A program made the position numbers and the translations under genes. From an uncultured Ruminiclostridium sp. (GTDB taxonomy: Bacteria; Bacillota; Clostridia; Oscillospirales; Ruminococcaceae), in contig CAJUQV010000005.1 in assembly GCA_910588335.1 (NCBI GenBank), positions 49,486-113,485 of the forward strand: 64,000 bases of DNA, given 5' to 3'. Positions 43,234-50,584 of this stretch are shown here, in pieces. Within the stretch, counting starts at the first letter, position 1; every line of letters starts with the position of its first letter. Under the pieces are notes generated by a model. It saw only the letters and a program-made list of their open reading frames with translations. It was not told the origin of the DNA and made no database searches.

Positions 43234-43362
43234 TTGAGAGCGGAAAAAATAAAAGAGCTTACCGAAACCCTTAAACAAGTCGATAAGCTCTTGACCCAAA
43301 TCTTAAAGCTGCTGATAACAGCGGGAACGATTTGGGCGGTAATTAAAGGAACGTTCTTCTAA
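43234..43362 (+). CDS. 42-aa amphipathic/membrane peptide
   Basis: TTG-start peptide (MRAEKIKELTETLKQVDKLL, then a hydrophobic stretch LKLLITAGTIWAVI). The first 25 residues are a charged amphipathic helix and the end is a short membrane-seeking segment. A near-perfect ribosome binding site GGAAGGAGGTGG (43217-43228) suggests strong expression. It is the first gene after the palindromic promoter. The layout recalls type I toxin-like or superinfection-exclusion peptides, but there is no clear family match. Confidence 0.7.
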   Translation: MRAEKIKELTETLKQVDKLLTQILKLLITAGTIWAVIKGTFF

Positions 43363-43446
43363 AACGTTCTGCTTTCAAGAGAAAGGGCGGTAGCCGCCGC
43401 CCCTCTCCTTGAAAGTATATCATATTAAAGAAAGGAAGTCAATATA
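43363..43446 (+). other. Hairpin between the two small cassette ORFs
   Basis: CTTTCAAGAGAAAGGGCGG and its near complement CCGCCCCTCTCCTTGAAAG (about 43373-43415) form a long stem-loop around TAGCCG. No T-run follows, so it may be a processing or stability element in the cassette mRNA rather than a terminator. Confidence 0.55.
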
Positions 43447-43542
43447 ATGAAAAAATATTCCGAACTGGTCTCCGCGGTTGCCGGTATTATTATATCCCTT
43501 ATTTCGATATGCTTTCTTGTTTGGTTCTTTTTCATAAAATAA
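43447..43542 (+). CDS. 31-aa single-pass membrane peptide
   Basis: Peptide MKKYSELVSAVAGIIISLIS followed by a strongly hydrophobic end and a lysine: one membrane helix with an N-terminal basic patch. AAAGGAAGTCAATATA precedes ATG 43447. It is a candidate membrane-acting phage peptide (toxin, holin-like or exclusion factor); the sequence alone does not distinguish them. Confidence 0.65.
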   Translation: MKKYSELVSAVAGIIISLISICFLVWFFFIK

Positions 43543-43566
43543 TTTTCACAAAGGGGGGAGCGGAAA

Positions 43567-43758
43567 ATGTTTTTATTTATTAAGGAATACCGTTTAAAGG
43601 CGGGAATATCCGTGCCCCGCATGGCGGAGCTTACCGGAATCCCCAGACGCACCATACAAGCGCTGGAGGAACGTGGGGACTGCCTTGTGTCCAACGCAAA
43701 AAAGATAGCGGACGTTTTGGGCGTAAAAATTGACGATTTTTTTACCTCCCCCGACTGA
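43567..43758 (+). CDS. Small XRE/HTH regulator
   Basis: 63-aa helix-turn-helix protein (EYRLKAGISVPRMAELTGIP, RRTIQALEERG) with a C-terminal LGVKIDDFF segment, typical of single-domain phage regulators. GGGGGGAGCGGAAA precedes ATG 43567. As third gene of the cassette it is the obvious candidate to bind the palindrome in its own promoter. Confidence 0.85.
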   Translation: MFLFIKEYRLKAGISVPRMAELTGIPRRTIQALEERGDCLVSNAKKIADVLGVKIDDFFTSPD

Positions 43759-43782
43759 CGAAAAAATACAAGCGCTTTTCGC

Positions 43783-43813
43783 ATACCGCCTCCGATAAGG
43801 GGCGGTATTTTTT
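43783..43813. terminator. Terminator closing the rightward cassette
   Basis: ATACCGCC (43783-43790) pairs with GGCGGTAT (43801-43808) and is followed by TTTTTT. It lies between converging genes and may also stop leftward terminase transcription. Confidence 0.8.
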
Positions 43814-43831
43814 CCTATATCCGGTAAAATG

Positions 43832-44566
43832 CTATTCTTCATCGCTTTCCGCCGTATTGTCAGCAAAAAAGCTTTCTCTTTGCCTAACCAGTTCTTCATA
43901 CCGCTTTTTGCTGTATTTGTATTCTGAAAGCTCGCTCAATATGGAAAATACCTCTCTTTCAATTATTTTCTGTACCTCCGCCGGTTCGGAGGAAGCCGCG
44001 CACTCGGTGGCGCACCTGCCAGCCAGCGCCACAAGGGAACCCCGTATAAAGTAAAGCAGGTCCGCCGTCATAGCCTGTACGTCCTCGCTGCGGTGCATTT
44101 TCCCCTGAAACTCATTAGCCTTCATCTCTTCCACAAGCGCTTTCGATTCCTTAAGCTTGGTTTCCGCCTGTTTTTTCCGCTTCTCTATTTCGCTCGTGTT
44201 TTCGTCGAGTTTTTTGGCTCTGTCTTCAAGCATTGCGCAGTACGCTTTTATCGTATCAAAGAGACTGTACAAGGATCCGTGAGAAGTTTGAGTCTTATTT
44301 ATAACCCCCCGCGACGTAAGCTGCCCGATCCACTGATTGCTTTTTCCCGTAACGGCGCAGATATCCGCCGTCTTGACAAATATAGGCGTTCCCGCCCGGA
44401 GCGAAAATATAACCTGTCCCGTTTCACTCACGGGAACCGCCGCATCGTCCTTTCCCTCTGCCGCTTTCCTCCTTGTTTTAGCCGCAGCCGTTTTCCCGCC
44501 CGACACACCCGCCGCGCTTACGTTTCCGTTAGCCCTTTTCTTCGTGTTATTCTTTATTTCCGCCAT
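43832..44566 (-). CDS. Small terminase subunit, Nu1-like
   Basis: 244 aa. A Lys/Ala-rich N-terminus precedes a winged-helix-type DNA-binding region (FVKTADICAVTGKSNQWIGQ, LTSRGVINKT, then LYSLFDTIKAY, about residues 60-105). A coiled coil spans about 110-150, and a C-terminal domain has GKMHRSEDVQAMTADLLYFI. This is the organisation of lambda Nu1-type subunits that recognise cos and pair with gpA (40523-42433). Starts ATG 44566. Confidence 0.85.
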   Translation of the reverse strand: MAEIKNNTKKRANGNVSAAGVSGGKTAAAKTRRKAAEGKDDAAVPVSETGQVIFSLRAGTPIFVKTADICAVTGKSNQWIGQLTSRGVINKTQTSHGSLYSLFDTIKAYCAMLEDRAKKLDENTSEIEKRKKQAETKLKESKALVEEMKANEFQGKMHRSEDVQAMTADLLYFIRGSLVALAGRCATECAASSEPAEVQKIIEREVFSILSELSEYKYSKKRYEELVRQRESFFADNTAESDEE

Positions 44567-44775
44567 TGTCCTATCCCCTTTTTGAAAAAAATTTCAATTA
44601 AAGTGACCACTTTTTTTCGCCTGTAACTGAATATGCTTTGGGCTTAACAAGCCCGCATCATTTTTTTGTGCCTCACAGTACCTTTTAGCTCGCTAAAGCG
44701 CTGTACCACCGCCTGAAAGGCTGGCGTACAAGGTACAGAGCCTTTCGGCTCTGCTTCTCGTGCACTGTAATTTTT
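44567..44775 (-). other. Structured region upstream of Nu1-like gene, candidate cos region
   Basis: 209 nt without ORFs. It contains GGGCTT-AAC-AAGCCC (44640-44654), CGCT-AA-AGCG (44691-44700), CAGAGCC-TTTC-GGCTCTG (44736-44753) and GTACC/GGTAC repeats around 44702-44735. In lambda-type phages cos lies immediately upstream of the small terminase gene, as here. Alternatively the stems are transcription-control structures. Confidence 0.45.
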
Positions 44776-44991
44776 TTATTTCTCTAAAGAAACGTGTGCC
44801 ATGTGTTGATGTATAATTCGGAGTATCGCCTCCTGCTCGGCAGGTTCAACATTGATGCTTTCAAGGGCTTCGCGCGTACCGCAATCGGAGCAAATATGCG
44901 TTTTGTTATCGACCCTTGATAAAGCGGGGAAGCCTTGGTAATGCTGCCCACAGCGAGGGCACAGGGCGTTTGATTCGTGCTTATTTTTCAT
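44776..44991 (-). CDS. Zinc-ribbon phage protein
   Basis: 71-aa protein with a four-Cys ribbon: CPRC (residues ~11-14) and CSDC (~34-37), in ALCPRCGQHYQGFPALSR and THICSDCGTREAL. The C-terminal helix reads ILRIIHQHMAHVSLEK. It may bind nucleic acid or a partner protein. Translation is coupled to the preceding gene by an 11-nt overlap. GGAGG at 8-nt spacing supports ATG 44991; the longer in-frame reading lies inside the neighbouring gene. Confidence 0.75.
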   Translation of the reverse strand: MKNKHESNALCPRCGQHYQGFPALSRVDNKTHICSDCGTREALESINVEPAEQEAILRIIHQHMAHVSLEK

Positions 44992-45454
44992 TGCGGCATA
45001 CCTCCAAACTTTTCTCATAAGCTTCCATAAGCGTGCTTTTATCAAAACGAAAGCTTTTGTACCCTTCAAGGCAAGCGGACATATAAGCACAGGTGGGTAT
45101 TCCGATTGCGCACTCTTCGTGCATTATGTAAGCAAAAGCGTTTACATATTTGCTTACGCCTGTTTCTATGCTTTTGCACAACACCTTGAACTTCTTTTTG
45201 TAATAAAAATTCGGATAACCTTCATAACGGTCAAGTGCCTTTTCGTCTTCCGGAGTTATTTTCCAAACAACCACGGGAACGGTACTGCCTGCCATTGGTT
45301 CAATGGTAAGGTAAGAGCCTGTTTTGTTTCCTTTGAAAAGAAGCTCCCAATCCTTCAGCGCGGCGGTTCCCATAACCTCCGCACCGGGACAGCGCATTTT
45401 CATCTGTTTCATGTTAAGATTGCTTCCGTAAGCGATATAATATTTTTTTTGCAT
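44981..45454 (-). CDS. Gamma-glutamylcyclotransferase (AIG2-like)
   Basis: 157-aa enzyme of the GGCT fold. The substrate loop is YGSNLN (residues 9-14) and the catalytic glutamate region is DRYEGYPNFYYKKK. The ISAYG-type first strand and the LEGYKSF C-terminal piece are also present. The family removes gamma-glutamyl groups as 5-oxoproline. Neighbours are an amidoligase and a zinc ribbon, the known phage-type pairing in which GGCT may reverse or edit amide links made by the ligase. ATG 45454 has AAAGGAG upstream. Confidence 0.9.
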   Translation of the reverse strand: MQKKYYIAYGSNLNMKQMKMRCPGAEVMGTAALKDWELLFKGNKTGSYLTIEPMAGSTVPVVVWKITPEDEKALDRYEGYPNFYYKKKFKVLCKSIETGVSKYVNAFAYIMHEECAIGIPTCAYMSACLEGYKSFRFDKSTLMEAYEKSLEVCRNEK

Positions 45455-45513
45455 AATATCAGCTCCTTTCACTGCCTTAAGCCCACCGAAGTGGGCGGCA
45501 GTTCTTTTTTCTT

Positions 45514-46461
45514 TTAAGCGGCTCTGCCGTTTCTGAATGCGGTGTCACCCGCAAGCCTTTTTGTAAGAAATTCTCTGGCGGTTTTAAATTCTTCGCCAAT
45601 AAATCCGAGCCTTAAAAGCCAGGTTCTCATTGCGTATTTCGGGTTTTCGTTTTGCTGCGGCTTGGGGCTTGCGGTCTTTACTTCCTTCGCCATTTGGCTC
45701 AGTGCCAATGCGAATTGTATGTAGCTTTTAAGCTGACCCGCATGAAGGCCGTTCTTTTTGCCGTCTGCAGGGGCGTCGAATTGGAATAATCTGAATTCGA
45801 CGGTTCCTTTGGTGAAGGTTGCATGCAGGTTCAGCATGTGGTATCTGCTGCCGTTATAGTGGGTATTTCTTCCGTAGGCCGCATCTTGTGAGTTGTACCA
45901 AAGGTCGGCAAGCTGAGCCATTGTAGTAGGCTTTTTGCTGTTGAGTTCTTTTAAGAAGTTTTTATCAACCGTTCTGCAATAATGATTTATTCTGCCGCTG
46001 TCAATGTTCAAGGCACTTGCTATCAGATTTTCATGGCTCGCCATTATGTTTGCCAGATTCCTTAAGGTTCGTGCGGTGTGTCCTTTGGCGCCAATGTGAA
46101 TATGTACTCCGCATCCTCTTGTTGCGTCGCTCTTGGCTCCCGATTTGCGTAGGCGGCGAATCAGCTCCTGTAAGGTTTCTATGTCGGTGTAATTAAGGAT
46201 AGGTGTTACCAGTTCACATTTTTCAATGTCAGGTCCCGCAATACTGACGTCCATTTGAAATTTCCACTCTCTGCCCTGGCTGTCCCAAGCCGACCAGGCG
46301 CTGTATCCGTTTCGGCGAGCAGTGTTTTCGTATCTGCCTGTTCCGAAGTATTCCGACGCAAGCTTTGCCGCTTTTTCTCTTGTTATGCTGTTCATTTCAA
46401 TTTCAACCCCTATGGTTTGCTTTTTCATTTCTGCGATTTGCTTTTCAGCCTTTGCGCTCAT
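45514..46461 (-). CDS. Amidoligase (glutamine-synthetase-like COOH-NH2 ligase)
   Basis: 315-aa enzyme predicted to form amide bonds using ATP. The core patterns are IGVEIEM (17-23), GCGVHIHIGAKGHT (116-129) and TVEFRLFQFD (219-228), the characteristic E-x-E, H-x-H and E-F-R motifs of the amidoligase family. The usual ...RDSSI-type segment reads WKFQMDVSI here. Substrate is unknown; amidoligases are thought to modify proteins or make peptides. Upstream: CGGAGGATAAGCAC. It precedes the GGCT gene by 59 nt. Confidence 0.88.
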   Translation of the reverse strand: MSAKAEKQIAEMKKQTIGVEIEMNSITREKAAKLASEYFGTGRYENTARRNGYSAWSAWDSQGREWKFQMDVSIAGPDIEKCELVTPILNYTDIETLQELIRRLRKSGAKSDATRGCGVHIHIGAKGHTARTLRNLANIMASHENLIASALNIDSGRINHYCRTVDKNFLKELNSKKPTTMAQLADLWYNSQDAAYGRNTHYNGSRYHMLNLHATFTKGTVEFRLFQFDAPADGKKNGLHAGQLKSYIQFALALSQMAKEVKTASPKPQQNENPKYAMRTWLLRLGFIGEEFKTAREFLTKRLAGDTAFRNGRAA

Positions 46462-46648
46462 GTGCTTATCCTCCGTGTGCTTTTCTTTTGTTGTCTGTAT
46501 ATTAACTCTAAATTCCTTTTATATCAAGTGGTATTGAGATCATATAAAGCACAAAGATTTTGTGAAAAATTGTGTATATTATCAAAACATTTGATGACGA
46601 AACAATTTTTGTAAGCACAAAACAAGCGTAAGTCAAAAGTAAGCTATT
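46462..46648 (-). other. Promoter-like AT-rich gap upstream of amidoligase
   Basis: 187 nt without a usable ORF. The minus strand has an AT-rich run before the amidoligase start and an ATCAAA/TTTGAT-type inverted repeat near 46580-46600. No clear consensus promoter could be assigned. Confidence 0.3.
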
Positions 46649-47902
46649 TCATTTTTCCACCTCCTTCACGAGGTCGGAATAATTTATCCGATTGCCGCTT
46701 CGAATGACATATATATCGTCCGAGCATTTTGTGTATTCGGCATACCTTCTCAGAATCACCGACGCGTATTTTTCGTCCAACTCCATTGTATAGCATGTTC
46801 TGTTCATTTGTTCGCATGCAATAAGCGTGGAACCGCTGCCGCCAAATGTATCTATAACGATGTCGTTTTCCTTTGAAGAGTTTTTTATCGGATAACTCAG
46901 CAAATCAAGCGGTTTGCTGGTAGGGTGATTCGCGTTCTTCTTCGGCCTTGCAAAATTCCAGACAGTGGTTTGCTTTCGATCCGAGAACCAAAAGTGTTTA
47001 CCGTTTTGCAAAAAACCGTAGAGAACGGGCTCATGCTGCCATTGATAATCGCTCCTGCCAAGCACTAAGCTGTCTTTTACCCATATACAGCAGCCGGCAA
47101 GATGAAACCCTGCGTCCGCAAAGGCTTTCCTGAAATTAAGTCCTTCGGTATCCGCATGGAAAACATATGCCGAGGAACCTTTTTCCAAATGTACCGTTAA
47201 ATTTTTGAAGGCGGCAAACAGAAAATTATAGAAATCATCATTTTTCATACTGTCGTTTTGAATAGACAGGCCGCTGCTGCTTTTAAAGGATACATTGTAA
47301 GGCGGATCGGTAAGAACAAGTTTTGCCTTAGCGCCGTCCAAAAGCGCCGACACATCTTTTTCCGAAGTAGCGTCACCGCACATAAGGCTATGTCTGCCGA
47401 CCTTCCAAATATCTCCCTTTTGTACAAAAGAAGCTTTTTCAAGAGCCTTAGTAAGGTCATAGCCGTCATCCTTTGCCGCTTCGCCGTTTTCTTCGGCAAA
47501 AAGGTCAGATATTTCCTTTTCCGAAAAACCGGTAAGCGAAAGGTCATATCCCTCTCCCTGCAAATCTGACAGTTCTACCGTCAGCATATCTTCGTCCCAT
47601 TCGGAATTAAGAGTAAGTTTGTTATCGGCAAGAATATATGCTTTGCGCTGCGCCTCCGTAAGATACTCTTCTTTGATACATGGGACTTTTGTAAGTCCCA
47701 GTTTCTGCGCTGCGAAGAAGCGGCCGTGTCCGCACAATATGGTATTATCCTTTGCTATAATAACAGGGGATAAAAAGCCGAATTCTTTGATTGAAGCGGC
47801 AATCTGCGCTATCTGCTCCTTGGAATGCTTTCTTGCGTTTCTGGCATAGGGGATAAGTTCGGTAATTTCAGCAAGATAATATTGGGGCTGTTCTTTACTC
47901 AC
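46649..47902 (-). CDS. ParB-domain DNA methyltransferase (N4/N6 type)
   Basis: 417 aa. Residues 1-95 are a ParB/Srx-type nuclease-fold domain (ELIPYARNARKHSKEQIAQI, then GHGRFFAAQ at 58-66). Residues ~160-400 are a beta-type N4/N6 methyltransferase, with catalytic DPPYNVSF (199-206) and the SAM motif DTFGGSGST (~360). The fusion occurs widely in phages and plasmids and may protect DNA from restriction or sense sites near packaging. GTG start 47902 follows GGAGGTGGTTTACG. Confidence 0.95.
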   Translation of the reverse strand: MSKEQPQYYLAEITELIPYARNARKHSKEQIAQIAASIKEFGFLSPVIIAKDNTILCGHGRFFAAQKLGLTKVPCIKEEYLTEAQRKAYILADNKLTLNSEWDEDMLTVELSDLQGEGYDLSLTGFSEKEISDLFAEENGEAAKDDGYDLTKALEKASFVQKGDIWKVGRHSLMCGDATSEKDVSALLDGAKAKLVLTDPPYNVSFKSSSGLSIQNDSMKNDDFYNFLFAAFKNLTVHLEKGSSAYVFHADTEGLNFRKAFADAGFHLAGCCIWVKDSLVLGRSDYQWQHEPVLYGFLQNGKHFWFSDRKQTTVWNFARPKKNANHPTSKPLDLLSYPIKNSSKENDIVIDTFGGSGSTLIACEQMNRTCYTMELDEKYASVILRRYAEYTKCSDDIYVIRSGNRINYSDLVKEVEK

Positions 47903-48296
47903 CGTAAACCACCTCCCTTAAAATCGATGGAGACGCGGAACGGGAATCTTTTATCAATGTCTGTATTTCCGACCTTATTGCCAGAATTTGTTTCATATAC
48001 GCCTGGGACATAGTAACATAGGGAGACTGCATAGGAGCGCCGGTGGTGGGGTGCTTGGCAATATATCCGTACTCACTGATTTTTTGTTCAAGATGAACCC
48101 AGCGGGCAACGGACATAGCGTATTGTTCTACAATTTGCTCGGATACCGGATTTTCACAGTCGATACTTTTAATCCAGTTCATTGTCTGTGAAAAGACAAA
48201 GTCTGCACAGAGCTTGGCGCCATCTCTCTGAACAGCTTCAAGAAAATCTTTCACAGGCGGCATTTCCACAGGTTGGATTTGTTTGTTTTTTTTCAT
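47895..48296 (-). CDS. P27-family terminase small subunit
   Basis: 133 aa with the P27-like pattern: YAMSVARWVHLEQKISEYGY, KHPTTGAPMQSPYVTMSQAY and MKQILAIRSEIQ. P27-type small subunits normally pair with a Terminase_1-type large subunit, which is not present in this window; the phage also has a Nu1-like small subunit. Coupled with the ParB-methylase by an 8-nt overlap. RBS TTAAGGAGCAATTT. Confidence 0.85.
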   Translation of the reverse strand: MKKNKQIQPVEMPPVKDFLEAVQRDGAKLCADFVFSQTMNWIKSIDCENPVSEQIVEQYAMSVARWVHLEQKISEYGYIAKHPTTGAPMQSPYVTMSQAYMKQILAIRSEIQTLIKDSRSASPSILREVVYGE

Positions 48297-48415
48297 AAAT
48301 TGCTCCTTAACTGTAAAATTAAGGAGCGCTGATCTGATATAGAATTACATTTTGATTATAGCAGGAAAAGACGGGGCCAAATCGGACTTTCAGGACAAAA
48401 AACAGCCGTTATTTT

Positions 48416-48826
48416 TCAACGGTTTTCGGGATGACGCTTAACATATCGGCGAAAAATTTTCTGTACACTTTCGTCGCTGTTTTTTCCTCCGAATTCATGA
48501 GCGATCCTCCACCACTCTTTTTGGTCATAAACGCGCATTTCAAAAATCAAACGGGTGCGCCGATCTTTTATTCCGCTTATGTATTTTTCTATTCTGCGTA
48601 CCTGTTCCTCGGCGGAATTAATCCGCTCTTCATATTTTTCTTTTTTTGAAATATTGTCAATAAGCTTTTCTTCGATGCTGTTGCGCCGGGAAGAGTTTTT
48701 TGCCGCTCCTATACTGCCATATGTTGGTGATTTGACTGTGGAACAGTTTATTTCATATATTTTTTCCTTGCAGCGCTTGATTTCGGCTTGGAGAGCTGTA
48801 TAGTCTTTAAGTTCCGATAGTGTCAT
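48416..48826 (-). CDS. ArpU/RinA-like late transcription regulator
   Basis: 136 aa. A long N-terminal coiled coil (LKDYTALQAEIKRCKEKIYE) is followed by a sigma-70 region-4-like HTH, IKDRRTRLIFEMRVYDQ then WWRIAHEF and SVQKIFRRYVKR. This matches the ArpU/DUF1492 group that controls late transcription in Firmicutes phages. Its position immediately upstream of packaging genes fits that role. ATG 48826 has GAGGAAA; a GTG 15 nt earlier is possible. Confidence 0.8.
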   Translation of the reverse strand: MTLSELKDYTALQAEIKRCKEKIYEINCSTVKSPTYGSIGAAKNSSRRNSIEEKLIDNISKKEKYEERINSAEEQVRRIEKYISGIKDRRTRLIFEMRVYDQKEWWRIAHEFGGKNSDESVQKIFRRYVKRHPENR

Positions 48827-49007
48827 TTCGTTTTTCCTCACCTGTTTTAAAAATTTGCTATTGTATAATATGGTATTATTTCAAATACAATTTTGTCTCA
48901 GTTTCTGCTTGATTTTGCCACGGAAAATTCCTCCTCATTTTCATCGCCGACTATCGGAATAAGGCTGTATTTCATAAAGAATGATTTTCAATATCCCCTC
49001 GCACCAA
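48827..49007 (-). other. Intergenic region upstream of the ArpU-like gene
   Basis: 181 nt. A 25-codon reading on the minus strand (starting MKYSLIP at about 48975) lacks a ribosome binding site and is not called. The AT-rich part contains TATAAT-like strings but no convincing promoter. Confidence 0.35.
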
Positions 49008-49271
49008 TTAGGCATTGTTGTTCTCCTTCCTTAATCCGTTTTCCAACTCATCAATCAGCCTATGAAGCCTATCATTGTCAATTTTCAACGCTTCAACCTC
49101 TTCGGGATTAAGCCCGGTTTCCTCGTAGGCGGCGAGACAGTCTATTGCTCCTCCCAAAACCACGAATTCAGACATATTATGGCGGGGATACACCGCCCAT
49201 TCCCCGACTTGCGGTTTAAGCTCCAGAACGCCTTGTCCAATTTCGTTTCTTGATGTGTATCTTCTATCCAT
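49008..49271 (-). CDS. Small phage protein with AYEETGL motif
   Basis: 87 aa. The C-terminal half has LAAYEETGLNPEEVEALKID and a helical tail, a common phage hypothetical motif of unknown function. The N-terminal part (GEWAVYPRHNMSEFVVLGG) is beta-like. It overlaps the end of the AAA ATPase gene by 8 nt. ATG 49271 is preferred to 49295, which lies deeper in that gene. Confidence 0.7.
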   Translation of the reverse strand: MDRRYTSRNEIGQGVLELKPQVGEWAVYPRHNMSEFVVLGGAIDCLAAYEETGLNPEEVEALKIDNDRLHRLIDELENGLRKENNNA

Positions 49272-50181
49272 CGCTCTCACCGTCCTCCAATCCATTTATT
49301 ATATCAGCGGCTATTTCCTCAATAACGCGGTTAATGATTGCCGACTGATTTCCGTCCTCAGATAAAATACTGTTGAGCCTGCTTCTCGATAAATTCACAC
49401 CAACATCGCTTAAAAACGCGTCAAGCATTTCTATCTTTTCGGCATCGTTAAACGGCTTTACTTCGTGTTTTACGGAAAACCGCCGTAATACTGCGCTGTC
49501 GATTACGTCTATCCTGTTTGTGGCCGCGAGGACAACAACGTCATTTGTCAGTTGGTCAAGCTCTTGCATTATTGTTATAGTTATTCTGTTCATTTCGGAG
49601 GACGCGCTTCCTTTGCCATCTTCACGGTTTGTGCTGATAGCGTCAAGTTCATCTAGCATAAACACGCACGGGTTTTCCTTTGCAAATTTGAACGCTTCCG
49701 CGAGATTCTTTGATGTATTCCCCATATAAGAACTTATCAAGGTTGAAAATTTCAAGTATAAAAAGGGCAGTTCAAACTTGTATGCTATGTATCTGCCGAA
49801 CATTGATTTTCCCGTTCCGCTCTCACCGTAAAGCAAAGTGGAATTGCGATAGGGGATTTTCATTTCTTTTAATCTCCCTGCCGCTTTTGACATTCGCGTT
49901 ATCCGCTCCGCAAGTGAGCGTTCTCGTTCCGAAATGAAGTATCTGTTTATGTTGAATGTTCCGGAAACATCTTCCGCGCAAATAAATCCGCTGACATTTT
50001 GAGGCAATTCAAGCAGTTTCATTTTCTGCTGATTTAACATAGATTTGTACCGCTCCACAAAACGCGCGTTTTTCTGCGTTTTATCCTCATCGCAACAAGC
50101 TATCGCCCATTGTTTTGCCGCTTTCATATCGTTCTCAGCTATCGAGCGTATGAGAAGCATTTGACCGTTAGTAAGTGCCAT
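49264..50181 (-). CDS. Phage AAA ATPase
   Basis: 305 aa. The N-terminal ~105 residues are helical. The AAA module follows: Walker A GESGTGKS (119-126), pore-loop region LISSYMGNTSKNL (148-160), Walker B VFMLDELD (173-180), sensor VLAATNR (~217-223) and arginine-finger region DSAVLRRFSV, then a lid domain. It is single-domain, like FtsH or p97 modules, without a protease. It may remodel a phage or host complex; the substrate is unknown. Confidence 0.92.
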   Translation of the reverse strand: MALTNGQMLLIRSIAENDMKAAKQWAIACCDEDKTQKNARFVERYKSMLNQQKMKLLELPQNVSGFICAEDVSGTFNINRYFISERERSLAERITRMSKAAGRLKEMKIPYRNSTLLYGESGTGKSMFGRYIAYKFELPFLYLKFSTLISSYMGNTSKNLAEAFKFAKENPCVFMLDELDAISTNREDGKGSASSEMNRITITIMQELDQLTNDVVVLAATNRIDVIDSAVLRRFSVKHEVKPFNDAEKIEMLDAFLSDVGVNLSRSRLNSILSEDGNQSAIINRVIEEIAADIINGLEDGESDG

Positions 50182-50247
50182 TATTTGTGCTCCTTTCTGT
50201 CAATAAAATAAACGTATCTTTGCTTCATCTCTTGCGGAACTCCGTTA

Positions 50248-50562
50248 TCACGCTTTCGTGAGCCTGTCCATAATGTATGCAATCACCTTTTCATACCCCA
50301 TATCACGGGCTATACGCACACAAGCTCCGTATAATTTTGAACAGGCATTTCTCGTTCCGTCTGTGCATAAGCGGTTTATTTCAAGCGTTTTTTCATCGTC
50401 TAAATGACGACTTACGGGTCTGCCGCAAATCGCTACACCGACAAGTTGTCCGCTATCCTCACAACCTATACAGAATTTGCACCCTGCGACAGGCTTATGG
50501 TGTCAGTGATTTTCTGCCACATACTTATTCGCTGTCTTAAGGGTTATCGGAATTATTTTCAC
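50248..50562 (-). pseudogene. XF1762-like phage gene interrupted by TGA
   Basis: The minus frame from GTG 50562 begins MKIIPITLKTANKYVAENH and is cut by TGA at codon 20. In frame it then continues HHKPVAGCKFCIG, VAICGRPVSRHLDDEKTLEI, NRLCTDGTRNACSKLYGA, ending early at ...YIMDRLTKA. The normal family reads ...E.H.RHHKP, so the TGA probably replaces CGA (Arg). The C-terminal third seen in intact family members is also missing. Nearby genes use TGA as stop, so recoding is unlikely. Confidence 0.85.
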
Positions 50563-50584
50563 TCAATCACTCTTTCCATTTCAC

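Noticed and set aside
50500..50510. TGA in the XF1762-like gene as a recoded codon
   Set aside because: Many genes here end in TGA, the aligned residue should be arginine, and the 3' end is also truncated, so a nonsense mutation is simpler than recoding.
50277..50540. 87-codon plus-strand ORF
   Set aside because: The minus strand here reads a recognisable XF1762-like sequence; the plus-strand frame has no ribosome binding site.
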